Source of the DNA: Microvelia longipes
Taxonomy: Eukaryota; Arthropoda; Insecta; Hemiptera; Veliidae
Direction of reading: 5' to 3'
Length of the DNA: 64,000 bases
Assembly: GCA_018340805.1 (NCBI GenBank)
Contig: JACMZG010001914.1
Coordinates: 2,108,058-2,172,057, forward strand
Under the pieces are notes generated by a model. That model was not told the origin of the DNA and searched no databases. It worked only from the letters and a program-made list of their open reading frames with translations. Position numbers and translations under genes: made by a program. Shown here piece after piece: positions 1 through 10,619 of this stretch (its first letter is position 1; each line of letters starts with the position of its first letter).

Positions 1-1027
1 ATCTTCCAAAGACAACTTGGTTAATTATACATTAACTCTTATACATGACAACCCGTTCTAAACTAGTGAACGAATAAAATGTAAATAAGTAAAGAGTAAA
101 TAAAGTATTTACTTAACTTAATATGAACTAAACAAAAAATATTTATAATAATCGTATGGAGACAACCAGGCGTCTTGAGACTGCCGTAAAAACATTTTCA
201 AACTAGACTACTATAGACTCATCTTGATGCCAGACGTCTCAATATTTTCATCTATAAACATGTCTATATATTATTTTCTGGAAATATATTTTATCAGAAC
301 AAATCTGGGTTCATAGACAAAATCCGGACGAAAGAGAATTTACGTACATTTTTTTGAGATAAAAAGAAACATTTTTACAAATGTCTACGTAAAACGCTTT
401 TGATGATAAAGAAAAAAAAACATAAAAATAATCATGTATCTTAATTATTTTTATTAAAAAATCTTAATGTTATTTTATTTTACTAAATAAATCACAAGGA
501 AAGAAGAAAAAAATCAAAGAAAACATGAACAAGATGGATTAATGTTATTACATTTAAAAGAAGAGAAAAAAATCACCTCTGTGATTTACAAAAATAAAAT
601 AAATATGGCGGACACATCGAGAGAAATGAAGAATCATAGAAGTTTTATATAAATAGATTGGACACTTAAGACAGTTCGTTACAATATTAATGAGCGTAAT
701 TTATTACATAGAGAGACCCCTGATATTCTTTGATGTGTGACCAGTTTGAATTTCGATATAACAAACCCAGAAGTTTCTTCAAATGCACATAATTAAGGTA
801 ATATGTTTTGGAAAATTTGGCTGGATCGATTTATTTTGTTTTAAAACAGAGGTTTGTAAAGAATGAACAAAATATATATCATCAATGATAAATAACAGTG
901 TTGCTTGTTAATATTTTTGTCTGGGGGGATTTTTTAAAATTATATTGGTAGTCAGACAAAAAGTTTTTAAGAGACTGCTTGGCGTCTTTTCTGAGTTTTA
1001 TGAGACACCATATTTTATGGACAATAT
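1..1027. other. AT-rich noncoding DNA
   Basis: No open reading frame, splice-bounded exon or recognised repeat is visible. The stretch is A/T-rich with scattered poly-A and poly-T runs. Confidence 0.5.
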
Positions 1028-1674
1028 CAGGGGCGGACTGGCCATTGAGGGCGACAGCAGCAGCCTTCCATAGGCCCCTCGGCCAAAAATAGTCTTTAAA
1101 AAATAATTATTTTAAAATTATAGCATATACATTAATGTATTTATTATAATTAGGTAATATATTCATAACACAAGAGAAAAAAAAGCTAATACTCTAAGGT
1201 AGGGCCTAAAGAGCTCTTAGAGACAAATGTTTTTTAAATCTAGGGTCTCGAAGGCCCCTATTTATTTTACCTGGATTTTTAGATCCCTAACCGTAGACTA
1301 GCGCCATAAAAGGCCCTAGCATACTTGATCAGGGCTCTATAGCAGCATTAAAGGGCTCAAGATATTTATAATTTTAAGTATATTTAAAATTTAAAAAATA
1401 TTTTTAATATTTTAAATTTTTGATTTTTATAACCCTTATTCAATATACCTAGACGTTTAAGGGCACCATACGAATGTTAGACCCCTATGATCAGGGTTTT
1501 AATTAATTAAATTAAGCTTGTTTAAAATCATTAATACTACTCTCGTTAGAAGTGAACTCCTCTACTTAAGAATCAATATGACACCTCCCCCCCTCTATTG
1601 GGCCCCTTGAGGTGAAGGTTTGAGCCCTTATAGATCAAACCCTCTTCAAGCCTTTTTGGTTTGGTCCGCCTTTG
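1028..1674 (+). mobile_element. Possible degenerate hAT-like MITE
   Basis: The left end CAGGGGCGGACTGG resembles hAT-type terminal inverted repeats. The right end GGTTTGGTCCGCCTTTG is its imperfect inverse. The interior is noncoding and rich in GGCCC and AGGGCC words. No 8-bp target duplication could be matched at the edges, so the class is inferred from the ends only. It abuts a copy of the ~750-bp dispersed repeat, into which it may have inserted. Confidence 0.4.
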
Positions 1675-1682
1675 AAAAAAAA

Positions 1683-2098
1683 AATAAAACGCGGGAAAAT
1701 GATGCAGTATGATTGATATTTAGTACGCATGTAGCTACGTATAAGACTTACATTTGTTCAAGTTTTATCTCATTATCAGCTTAGTTTGGGTTTTTACCAA
1801 ATAACTTGTGTACCTTTTTTAAAAAAATTGTGAAAAATCATAAAATAATCGAATTGAGTTGAAATTTAAGTATACATGTGATTTTTGTGTGACTATAACA
1901 GATAAGCAGCATTTAGCGCGGTAAGTGTCTAGATGGGTTATTGCTGCGAATAAAACGAATGTATTTACTATCTGAGGACGAGCAAAGCGAGTCCGAAGTA
2001 GAGAGGATGATCGTAGCGACTCCGAAGTAGAGAGGATGATCGTAGCGACTCCGATGTGTTTAGGAAAAGTTCCGAGGTACCCTGTACCCGGTTTTTTA
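1683..2098 (+). repeat. 5S-like dispersed repeat, 3' part
   Basis: This is the 3' half of the family described at 16346-17098. It contains a degraded 5S-like stretch near 1898-1945 (AAGCAGCATT, then GATGGGT), the GACGAGCAAAGCGAGTCCGAAG words, and the tail TTCCGAGGTACCCTGTACCCG. Part of the GATGATCGTAGCGACTCCGA segment is duplicated in tandem at about 2000-2055. Confidence 0.75.
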
Positions 2099-3561
2099 AC
2101 TGATTCTAAGATCATGTAGGTTGTAACATGGCTGGATTAAAATAATACATATCTCGATAGTGTTTATTTATGATTCTAAACTCAAGGAAATACGCACAGC
2201 ATACATTAACTATATTTATATAGTTTAATGAAGCATGATTGGTTTAATGAGGTGTTGTGTCTTTAATAACACATGAATGAATCTGGGTTCTTAACATTAA
2301 CGTATTGTGAGTGGGACGAGTGAAAATAACCCAGGTTAATATAAACTCAAAAACTAAAAGTGGTCACAAAGTCAATTCATGGGTAAATGAAACGAAATAT
2401 TGAAATTCGAAAAAAAGTTAATAAATAACAAACGGAGTAAACATTATCTATAAGCTGCTACCTTTTGAAGATATATTTTCAAAGAAATGTAGAAATATTA
2501 TAAAATATATATATAGTAAAAATCATTAAAACTAATCTTGCATGACTTTTTCACAACTAGATATATATTATATATTTTTATTATTTATGATAAATGCGAC
2601 ATGCAACATAAATAAATAAAATTATAATGCATCTGCCGTAATTTAACAGTTTTGTTAAATGGTTATGGGGTGTATTTATGAAGCGTTAAAATATGTTTTA
2701 ATGAAATAATTTACACTTTTAAATGAAAACTCTTACATAATGAAATTTCCCGCCCTCATCTTCACGTTTAAAATTTCACTAAGTTAATTCTTACTAAATT
2801 TCGTTAAATTTTTATTACCTGTGGTGGTGGTACCGGAAGAGAGGGGGTAAGAACGGTGATCTACCCTGGATTCCAAACTTGATCCCTTACTTTGTAATCA
2901 AAAGTATGAAATTGTGTTTTTGTTTTATATATTGGGTAGTTATGCATAACCAGGTTTTATTAATAACCAGTAACCAGGTATTTATCCACATCCTGGAATT
3001 TATCCATAACCTGTTATTTATCCACATCCTGGAATTTATCCATACCTGATATGGATAAATAATCCTGGTATTTATCTAAAAATAACTTTTAGTGCATAAC
3101 TAAAATGGTAACACAAAAACACATAATAACACATAAATGTAACTCACAAATAAATCAGTAAATAAACAAAATAAACAAATAAATAAAAATAAACGTAACA
3201 CATAAATGTTAAAAACTGTTTTCTTATCAGATAGATGAAATTGAGCACCAGTGGAGTCGTTTATTATGTTTTCTTATCAGTTAATTTCATTACTTGATAA
3301 CAACTAGTTTAAACGAATGAAGTGAACTAAAGTAATTGAAGAAAGATTTTGTGCCAACTAAAATCATTCAAAAATAAAATTAACAACAATAAATGGATAT
3401 ACCTGGATATGGATAAATACCCGTTTATGGATAAATACCTGGTTATAGATAAATACCAGGTTATAAAACAAAATAATTCTGCATTAATATCCTGGAATAG
3501 GTAATCAAAAAATCTTTCTACAAAATATTAAAAACCTTTATAGAACCGATGATCATACTAT
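2099..3561. other. AT-rich noncoding DNA
   Basis: No gene recognised. The notable content is the inverted CCAGGTATTTATCC arrays listed separately. Confidence 0.5.
2945..3480. repeat. Inverted arrays of ATAAATACCAGG units
   Basis: The left block (about 2945-3075) repeats CCAGGTATTTATCC and CCTGGAATTTATCC. The right block (about 3395-3470) carries the reverse-complement units such as GGATAAATACCTGG. The ~320 bp between them is AT-rich. The arrangement is a foldback of short tandem units, possibly a MITE with repetitive ends. Confidence 0.6.
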
Positions 3562-3738
3562 TTATTACTTTCCCTCATTTATACCGTAGGTATGTGGGAA
3601 AAGTAAGGAGTTTGCGAAAAAAATCCCAAACCGCAATGTCACCGGAGTTATCCGTTTCAGGTGTTTTAATTCATCCGAAGTGGTTTTGCCAAATTTGTCT
3701 GTCCGTATGTGTGTGTGCCTGTTACCATCCTAAATAAG
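3562..3738 (+). repeat. 5S-like dispersed repeat, 5' part
   Basis: This matches the 5' start of the dispersed family: CCTCATTTATACCGTAGG, then the CCGTTTCAGG block and the GTGTGTG-rich segment ending near TGTTACCATCC. It stops well before the 5S-like region. Confidence 0.75.
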
Positions 3739-4212
3739 ATAAAGAAATTCTTTATTTGCTTATAAGTTTATTAGTACAATTGCATTGCGTCATTAAATAA
3801 TAAACAAATAATTCACAAATATTTTCAATTTTCTAAACATTCCATTTTAAAAAAAAACAAAGAAAAGATCCAGATAAATATGTGCGAATTCATTAGAAAA
3901 TAACTAACTTAAATTAACAATTTCTTTTTGACGGCTATAGACTGTACTACTTAACATTGACTACTTATTGACATAGACTACTCAAAAAATGCCAACTACT
4001 ACTTAGACTAACTTAAAAACAATACATAATTTAAAAATAATACATTTACAGATCAATTTCTAATTTCTTTAAAAAACTTACTATCTAAAAAATATATACA
4101 TATAAATAAATAAATAAGTGTGACAAAACAAACAATAGAAAAATCACTGACAATATAATAATAATCACAGACTTGATAAACAAGCTTAATAAATTAAAAT
4201 ATAACGTATATT
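3739..4212. other. AT-rich noncoding DNA
   Basis: Nothing recognisable beyond A/T-rich sequence. Confidence 0.45.
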
Positions 4213-4385
4213 ATTCAAAGTATTTTTTATCCACAAATTCACATACTTTGTAAATCGGTTTGTCTACTAAAACTTGCATGCATTTTTTTGAAAAACCTTT
4301 TAGGTCCTCAATATTTTTGAAACATTTAGGCAAGCAGTTGTACAGTTTAACGGAGTTGTAATGTTGACTATTTTGTAAGCTATCT
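4213..4385 (-). pseudogene. Non-LTR retrotransposon RT C-terminal fragment
   Basis: On the minus strand the translation resembles the C-terminal tail of jockey-type LINE reverse transcriptases: VKLYNCLPKCFKNIEDLKGF, followed in the next frame by KPIYKVCEFVDKKYFE and a stop. The two parts are separated by a one-base shift at the T7 run (4283-4289). The fragment is too short to be functional. Family placement rests on the LYNxLP...F...L pattern. Confidence 0.55.
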
Positions 4386-4390
4386 TATTT

Positions 4391-4707
4391 TTCTTTTCTT
4401 ACTCCAATTAAGTTGAAATTCTATACTAATAAATATGTAAGATTCGTTGCAATGAGACAAGTAAATCGATGATTTTTGTTGGATCATAAAAGTCAAGTGC
4501 CTGGATGGGTGACCACTGGTAACGAAACAAATGCATTTACTTTATAATCGGATAGTATAGAGGACGAGCGAAGCGAGTCCGAAGACGTGTTGGAGAATAA
4601 ATTTAACGATTTTTATACTCTAAGGACGAGCGACGAGAGTCGGAAGGAGGGAAGATGACCGTAGCGAATCCCATGTGAAGAGGAAAAGTTCCGATTTCTT
4701 TTTCATT
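4391..4707 (+). repeat. 5S-like dispersed repeat, 3' part
   Basis: A 3' portion of the dispersed family. The 5S-like stretch has lost its middle but keeps CCTGGATGGGTGACC at about 4500-4515. The GACGAGCGAAGCGAGTCCGAAG word is intact. The copy is interrupted just after AAAGTTCCGATTTC by the insertion at 4720-4880. Confidence 0.7.
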
Positions 4708-4719
4708 AATCTTTATTTA

Positions 4720-4880
4720 CAGGCTTGATCAAGGGGACTTTAGTTCTATAAAAAGTTTTGAATGATTTATTCAATTAATATATTTCGCCTATCATTGTAG
4801 GCATCTTCAGAATCTATATTTACAAGCTACATTAATAAACTATTAAAATAAATAAAGTGCTACAAAGAACAAACTATTAA
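4720..4880 (-). mobile_element. Short hammerhead-bearing insertion
   Basis: A 161-bp insertion flanked by 12-bp direct repeats AATCTTTATTTA at 4708-4719 and 4881-4892, read as a target duplication. It sits at the end of a 5S-like repeat copy and contains a hammerhead-like core on the minus strand. Architecture and core match the insertions at 33315-33692 and 62944-63159. No coding capacity. Confidence 0.55.
4772..4816 (-). ncRNA. Hammerhead-like ribozyme motif
   Basis: Read on the minus strand: the core CUGAAGA, an extra U, a stem II hairpin GCCUA/UAGGC with a CAAUGA loop, then GAAA. Stem III would be the short self-complementary AUAUAU. Stem I is a weak AUU/AAU pairing. The extra U after the CUGANGA box departs from the textbook core but is shared with the other two insertions. 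Cleavage is not demonstrated. Confidence 0.45.
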
Positions 4881-4892
4881 AATCTTTATTTA

Positions 4893-5193
4893 ATTAATAT
4901 AAATACTAAAATAATCAAATTTTGTTGCTAGTGTTGGTAAGTTTAAAAATTTGAGTTATAGAATAACGTAGTCTCAGAAACCGCATTAAAGGTTTAAAAA
5001 TTTGATACCGATATCATTATATTAGGATTATTTGTTATGACACTATTCTTTGACATATATCGTAGACTTTTGTTTAAAATATTTATTGATATATGTCTAA
5101 CAATTGTTTAATAAAATATCACTGGAACATAGTAATATTAGTATCATTGTTTTTAGGGTTTATAGCGGTTTCTACAATAGGCAATATTACGGT
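4893..5193. other. AT-rich flank of the copia insertion
   Basis: No gene or known repeat seen. It ends at the ATCCT target site of the copia element. Confidence 0.45.
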
Positions 5194-5198
5194 ATCCT

Positions 5199-5374
5199 TG
5201 TTGAAGTTCACAAACAACCGCTTCAACTGGCTAAGTGAAGCAGAGTAACCTTACTGTAACCTTTTTTTTTTTCTCTCAATTAGCGTTCTTTTTTAAACAT
5301 GTGGCCTTTCATTTTTTAATCTTTTAAATTAATAAAAAAATTAATTTTAAATTAAAGTGTGTTTAATTTCTACA
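5199..5374 (+). repeat. Copia 5' LTR
   Basis: A 176-bp LTR from TGTTGAAGTTCAC to TTTAATTTCTACA. It matches 9833-10004 almost exactly; one visible substitution is GTGAAG versus GTAAAG. Confidence 0.93.
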
Positions 5375-5391
5375 GGTTATGGGCCCAGGCT
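5375..5391 (+). promoter_or_regulatory. Primer binding site, internal tRNA-iMet type
   Basis: GGTTATGGGCCCAGG follows the LTR directly. It is complementary to the anticodon stem-loop region of initiator tRNA-Met, not to a tRNA 3' end. Drosophila copia is known to prime from such a half-tRNA. Confidence 0.8.
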
Positions 5392-5474
5392 CAATAAGGG
5401 TTAAGTGAAATTAATAATTGTGTCGGACTACGAATTTATAACCGGTTGTGTGCGTATCGTTTCGTTTTCGTGAA

Positions 5475-8400
5475 ATGGAAAATCACCATCAGTATATACC
5501 AGTCCGATTGACTGGTGATAAAAACTGGGGAACATGGAAATTTTCAGTTACGATTGCACTCAAAGCTGCCGGGCTATATACCGTCACAAATGGTACTTAT
5601 CAGTGTCCGAGTTTAAGTCCTTCGTCGGACGAAAAAAAGGGCTTAGAAGAGCGCAAGACCTGGTACAACAAAGACGCCAAGGCTCAAGACATGTTAATAA
5701 TGAGAATAACAGAAGGACCGATGATCCATGTCATGACTTGCAGCTCAGCCGCAGAAATATGGAAAAAACTACATTCGGTTTACGAACCCAGTACAGAAGT
5801 TGAGCTACACGTACTGCAACAGCACTTTTTTGGTCTTCAATGGAAGGATACAGTAGCAAACTTTTTTGGTTCGTTAGAAGACGTAACTAATAAACTCAAA
5901 TTAGCGGGAGAAGAAATCTCTGAAAATATGATAATGACAAAAGTTATCATGGCACTGCCCGACGAATTCAAACACTTTCGTAGTGCATGGGACAGTGTAA
6001 AGAAAGAAGAAAGGTCTTTGTCCACGCTGTTCTCTAGATTACAAATTGAAGAAAAACGATTTAGTACAAATGAAAGTTCTTCATCAGCTCTGATAACAAA
6101 AAGTACCAGTGATAAGAAATGGTGTAGTTTGTGTAAATCAGGGACACATCGTGAAGATGTTTGTTTTAAAAAGGTTCCATGTAAATTCTGTGGAAAGGTT
6201 GGGCACTCTGTTACTCGCTGTTACAAGAAAAAAAATAAGAAAAAAGAACACAAGAACCAAGCATTCGTTGTAACAGGTGAGCTACAATCAAGTTATAAAT
6301 ATGACTGGTACGCAGACTCCGCATGCACCGACCATATGTCCCCTATTAAAGAGGCATTTAACGATTTAGAATACTTCAAAGTTCCTCGTGAAGTATCGAT
6401 GGGAAATGGTTCAGTTATACAGGCGGTAGCTTATGGTGATATTTTTGTTGAGGCCTATAACGGCACAGAGTGGATTAAAACTACACTAGAGAATGTGTTC
6501 TATGTTCCTAAATTAAAAATTAATTTATTTTCATTGTCGACTGCCTTAGACAAAGGACTAATGTTTGAATCTACCAAAGATTCATGTAAACTTCTACGCT
6601 CAGGTGAAGTTTGTGCTTTAGGAACACGAAGTGGTGGACTCTATAAAATGTTTTTTAGAGCGCCGAAACTAGAAGCATATTTATGCTCAGCATTTAGGAC
6701 ATGGCATGAAAAACTCTGTCACCAGAATAAAGCTCATGTTGCTGAAATTTTGAAGAAAAGTGGGATCAACACTGACATGCCTGATGAATTCTTTTGTTCT
6801 TCATGTGCTGAAGGTAAGCAACATAGAGCTCCCTTTAAAATAAGTAAAACCTATTCAACTCAAATTGGTGAATTGGTCCACGCTGACATATGCGGACCCA
6901 TGGAAGAAAAATCTCTTGGTGATTCAAAATATTTTTTACTTCTCCGAGATGATTATTCCAATTATAGGGCTGTGTATTTCTTAAAAGGAAAATGGGAGGC
7001 AAAAGAAAAATTAAAATTATTTTTTAATCACTTTAAAAACAGAACAGGCAAGTCAATACAAACATTACGATCAGACAATGCTTTAGATTTTAAAAATAAA
7101 GATCTGGACGCTTTTATGAAGAGTGAAGGTATTTGTCACCAAACTAGTGTCCCTTATAGCCCCCAACAAAATGGAAAAATTGAGAGAGACATGAGGACTG
7201 TTGTTGAGTCAGCCAGAACTATGCTGTCAGCAGCTAACTTAGACAAATGTTTTTGGGCTGAGGCGGTGAACGCTGCAGTCTTCACGTTAAATAGAACAGG
7301 CACCTCTAAGGTTAATAATAAAACACCATTTGAACTATGGTTCAACAAACCTTTTAATAATTTAAAATTTTTACAAGTTTTTGGTTCCAAAGTTTATGTA
7401 CATATACCCAAGCAAAAACGACTACAATGGGACAAAAAGAGCCGTCCTGGCATTTTAGTTGGGTATGAAGACAACATGAAGGCCTATCGAATATACTTCA
7501 AAGACTCAAATACTGTTGAAAGCTCACGGGATATTTTAATTTGCCCGAATACAAAATTTAACGAAAAAGAAAACGTCGATGCTCCCATATATGTTGAGCT
7601 CTTGCCAGAAACTGAACCTGAAACAGAACAAGGAGATGTGAAACAAGATAAAAAGGACAAAAATAATGATAAGGAAGAAGAAAAAAATGATGACGACAAA
7701 AAGGAACTCATTCAGCCACCATCACCTACTGAAGAACCCACTGATAAGTCCCAAGCGCCGTACACCCTACGGAATAGGCAGTGTTTAAAAAAACCAGATT
7801 ATTATAAAGATTTTGTTGATGAATCAGATTTAAACCTCACTCTAGATGACTCTACCATCATTTTTGACGAATCAGATGTCAGCTTTGCAGGTATAACTTT
7901 CTCTTATGATAACGCTCCTGAAACTTATTCACAAGCTATGAATAGTGAAGAAGCTGGGGAATGGCAAGCTGCCATAAATTCTGAATTAAAAAGTCTTAAG
8001 GAAAATGATGTGTGGCAAGATGTCGTAAAACCCTCTGATAAACAAATAATTGACACCAAGTGGGTATTTAAGAAAAAATTAAGTGATGATAAAACTATAT
8101 ATAAGGCTCGTTTAGTTGCCAGGGGCTGTCTTCAAAAAGACAATATTGATATTTCAGAGATTTATGCTCCTGTTTTAAAACTTAAAACTTTACGTATAGT
8201 TTTATCAGTCGCTGTTAATTATGATATGGTAATACATCAGATGGATGTATGCACTGCGTTTTTAAATGGTGAGATAGAGGACGAAGTGTATTTGAAACCT
8301 CCTCAAGGTTATAATATTAAAAATGGTTGTGTTGTTAAGTTAAACAAATCGATATATGGGTTAAAAAAATCACCCAAAATATGGAATAAAAACTTTGACA

Positions 8401-8501
8401 GTTTCATGAAAAAGTTAAATTTTGTAAAGTCTAAGAGTGACAGCTGTCTGTATATCAAAAAAAACAAAAGAAGGCATAATATACTTACTGTTGTTTGTTG
8501 A
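5475..8501 (+). CDS. Copia Gag-Pol polyprotein, first frame
   Basis: Start chosen at the Met of MENHHQY, nine codons after an upstream in-frame ATG, because copia-type Gag usually begins this way. Order: an N-terminal Gag domain (TGDKNWGTWKF); two CX2CX4HX4C zinc knuckles near 6123-6220; an aspartic protease with DSA (WYADSACTDHM) instead of the usual DSG; integrase with a GAG-pre-integrase/HHCC region (WHEKLCHQNKAHV, then CSSC), catalytic Asp in VHADICGP and RSDNALDF, and Glu in QQNGKIERD; an acidic linker; then reverse transcriptase (KARLVARGC, QMDVCTAFLNGEI, YGLKKSPKIW). The frame is lost at A8 (8457-8464), just before the RT active site, and ends in a few unrelated residues at 8501. Confidence 0.9.
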   Translation: MENHHQYIPVRLTGDKNWGTWKFSVTIALKAAGLYTVTNGTYQCPSLSPSSDEKKGLEERKTWYNKDAKAQDMLIMRITEGPMIHVMTCSSAAEIWKKLHSVYEPSTEVELHVLQQHFFGLQWKDTVANFFGSLEDVTNKLKLAGEEISENMIMTKVIMALPDEFKHFRSAWDSVKKEERSLSTLFSRLQIEEKRFSTNESSSSALITKSTSDKKWCSLCKSGTHREDVCFKKVPCKFCGKVGHSVTRCYKKKNKKKEHKNQAFVVTGELQSSYKYDWYADSACTDHMSPIKEAFNDLEYFKVPREVSMGNGSVIQAVAYGDIFVEAYNGTEWIKTTLENVFYVPKLKINLFSLSTALDKGLMFESTKDSCKLLRSGEVCALGTRSGGLYKMFFRAPKLEAYLCSAFRTWHEKLCHQNKAHVAEILKKSGINTDMPDEFFCSSCAEGKQHRAPFKISKTYSTQIGELVHADICGPMEEKSLGDSKYFLLLRDDYSNYRAVYFLKGKWEAKEKLKLFFNHFKNRTGKSIQTLRSDNALDFKNKDLDAFMKSEGICHQTSVPYSPQQNGKIERDMRTVVESARTMLSAANLDKCFWAEAVNAAVFTLNRTGTSKVNNKTPFELWFNKPFNNLKFLQVFGSKVYVHIPKQKRLQWDKKSRPGILVGYEDNMKAYRIYFKDSNTVESSRDILICPNTKFNEKENVDAPIYVELLPETEPETEQGDVKQDKKDKNNDKEEEKNDDDKKELIQPPSPTEEPTDKSQAPYTLRNRQCLKKPDYYKDFVDESDLNLTLDDSTIIFDESDVSFAGITFSYDNAPETYSQAMNSEEAGEWQAAINSELKSLKENDVWQDVVKPSDKQIIDTKWVFKKKLSDDKTIYKARLVARGCLQKDNIDISEIYAPVLKLKTLRIVLSVAVNYDMVIHQMDVCTAFLNGEIEDEVYLKPPQGYNIKNGCVVKLNKSIYGLKKSPKIWNKNFDSFMKKLNFVKSKSDSCLYIKKNKRRHNILTVVC

Positions 8502-9450
8502 TGATCTGTTCCTGGCATCAACTTCAAACCTTCTTTTAGATGACCTAAAAAAAGAAATATCTAACAATTACAAAGTTAAAGATATGGGGAAAATATCTGA
8601 GTATTTGGGTATAGAAATTAAACAAGATTTAAATGACAATTGTATTGAATTAAATCAAACTAAATATTTAAAAAATTTACTTACCAAATATAATTTATTA
8701 ACTTGCAAGACAGCTAGCACTCCTATAGACCCTATTAGAAAAGTTGATTTACTAAAAACAGATAAGTCTGAAAGTGATGAAGTAGAAACACGTTGCAGAG
8801 CCCTTATAGGCAGTTTAATGTATGCCATGCTTGGCACTAGACCTGATATCTGCACAGCTGTTTGTCTATTGAGCAGATACCAAAGCTGTGCAACGTCAGG
8901 TTTGTGGGAAGCATTGAAACGTGTCCTTAGGTACATTTCTGGTACTCTGAATTTAAAACTTGTTTGTAAAAAGAACCTAAACTCGCCCATTTTGGAGGGC
9001 TACTCAGATTCTGACTGGGGTGGAGACCACTCTGATAGGAAATCCACGACTGGTTTCTTAATAAAGACCCTTGGTTGTTGCACAGTGTGGACCTCCAGGA
9101 AGCAATCTTGTGTAGCACTTTCCTCCTCAGAAGCTGAATATATAGCTTTAAGCATCACAGCTTCAGAAGCTTTATGGGTAAAACAAATATTGATGGATCT
9201 CTGTATTGAAAATGTAAATAAACCATTCACTATTTATGAAGACAATAGAGCGGCTTTACAGGTAGCAAAAGTGCCAGACAGTTGCAAGCGACTTAAGCAT
9301 GTAGATGTGCGGTATCATTTTATTCAAGACCATGTTGGTATATTGAATGTAGTCTATATAGAAACACAAAAACAACTGGCTGACATTTTTACCAAGCCCT
9401 TATTAAAAATCAGATTTCATGATTTAAGAAATCAATTAAATTTGTTTTAA
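8465..9450 (+). CDS. Copia Pol, RT C-terminus and RNase H, second frame
   Basis: Continues pol one base out of frame with the upstream part. It opens with the RT catalytic box LLLFVDDLF (FVDD in place of YVDD), then KYLKNLLTKYNL and RPDICTAVCLLSRY. RNase H follows with GYSDSDWGGD, STTGFL and SSSEAEYIAL, then EDNRAALQVA and the C-terminal QLADIFTKPL typical of copia. Apart from the single shift the frame is open. The break is more likely an assembly indel than real decay. Confidence 0.88.
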
Positions 9451-9822
9451 TTTTCTTTAATTAATTAATTAATTTTTTTATAATCATTCTAAGCTCAGTA
9501 GTTTTTTTTTTTATTTTATTAATACATCTAGCTAAAAAAATAGAACTTCTTAAAGTTTAAAGAGTTAAAGTCTTAAAGAGTTGTTCTGTGTTAGCTCTAA
9601 AAGAGTTTTTTGTTTTGAAATGGTAATTAGTTTTATTTTTAATATTTTATATCTTTATATTTAAAAAAAAAAAAAAGTTATATTTTTCCTTTTAAAATTT
9701 AAAAGTTGTTTAAATTTATTTAAAAAAAAATCTTTTGTTCACTTGCATTAAAATTAACAACATAAGTTTATGTATTCTTTTATAATTTAAAAAAAAAAAA
9801 TAATAATAAATGCAGTTTTTTG

Positions 9823-9832
9823 TGAGAGGAGG
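9823..9832 (+). promoter_or_regulatory. Copia polypurine tract
   Basis: GAGAGGAGG lies directly before the 3' LTR, the expected plus-strand priming site. The preceding ~370 bp after pol is T- and A-rich with no ORF. Confidence 0.8.
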
Positions 9833-10004
9833 TGTTGAAGTTCACAAACAACCGCTTCAACTGGCTAAGTAAAGCAGAGTAACCTTACTGTAACCTTTTT
9901 TTTTCTCTCAATTAGCGTTCTTTTTTAACATGTGGCCTTTCATTTTTTAATCTTTTAAATTAATAAAAAATTAATTTTAAATTAAAGTGTGTTTAATTTC
10001 TACA
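9833..10004 (+). repeat. Copia 3' LTR
   Basis: A 172-bp LTR, TG...CA, followed by the ATCCT target duplication. Confidence 0.93.
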
Positions 10005-10169
10005 ATCCTCATATAGACCAAGAGCCCAGGGGTGTTTTGTTAATAAAAAGTGTAATGGCTGGAACCGGTCTCAATTTTTCGTAAATACCTTCCTGAACAA
10101 GGATCTGCAATTCTGCCGACTCGTATCGGCAGGAGTTTTTTAAGTTTTTTAAGTGTTCACATGTTGTGA

Positions 10170-10594
10170 ACACTAACATGTGTTCTAAGTTTCATCTGAT
10201 TATCAGCATTAGTTCAATTTTTATCGAATGATTGGTATACGTTTTTAAAAAAAAATTGTAAAAAATCGGAAAATATTTCAATTAAGTTGAACTTCAGTAC
10301 AAATGTACCCCATGACGTATTAAATAAGTGTACTGAGTTTCGTTATAATACAAGTCAATCTATCATAAAAGTTAAGCAGCATCGAGCGTGTTCAGTGCCT
10401 GGATAAATGACCACTGGGAATGAAACGAATAGATTTACTATCTAAGGACGAGCGAAGCTAGTCCGAAGACTTGTTGCAGTATTAATTTAATGACTTGTCA
10501 TTCTGAGGACAAAAGCGAGTCCGAAGCTGAAAGGATGAGTGTAGCGAATCTGATGTAATGAGAAAAAGTTTCAAAGTACCCCGTACCCGATTTA
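10170..10594 (+). repeat. 5S-like dispersed repeat, 3' part
   Basis: Runs from ACTAACATGTGTTCTAAG through a good 5S-like stretch (10374-10435: GTTAAGCAGCATCGAGCG, then GATAAATGACCACTGGGAAT), the CGAGCGAAGC word and the CCCCGTACCCGA tail. Confidence 0.8.
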
Positions 10595-10619
10595 TTGAAC
10601 GAACGTAAGTGAGTTCTTA

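Larger units (their letters stand above)
5199..10004 (+). mobile_element. Copia (Ty1/copia) LTR retrotransposon
   Basis: A near-complete 4.8-kb element. Flanking LTRs begin TG and end CA, and a perfect 5-bp target duplication ATCCT lies at 5194-5198 and 10005-10009. Internal order is PBS, gag, protease, integrase, reverse transcriptase, RNase H, polypurine tract, which is copia order. The LTRs differ mainly in homopolymer length plus an occasional substitution, so insertion is recent. One apparent frame break at an A8 run splits pol. No env. Confidence 0.95.
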
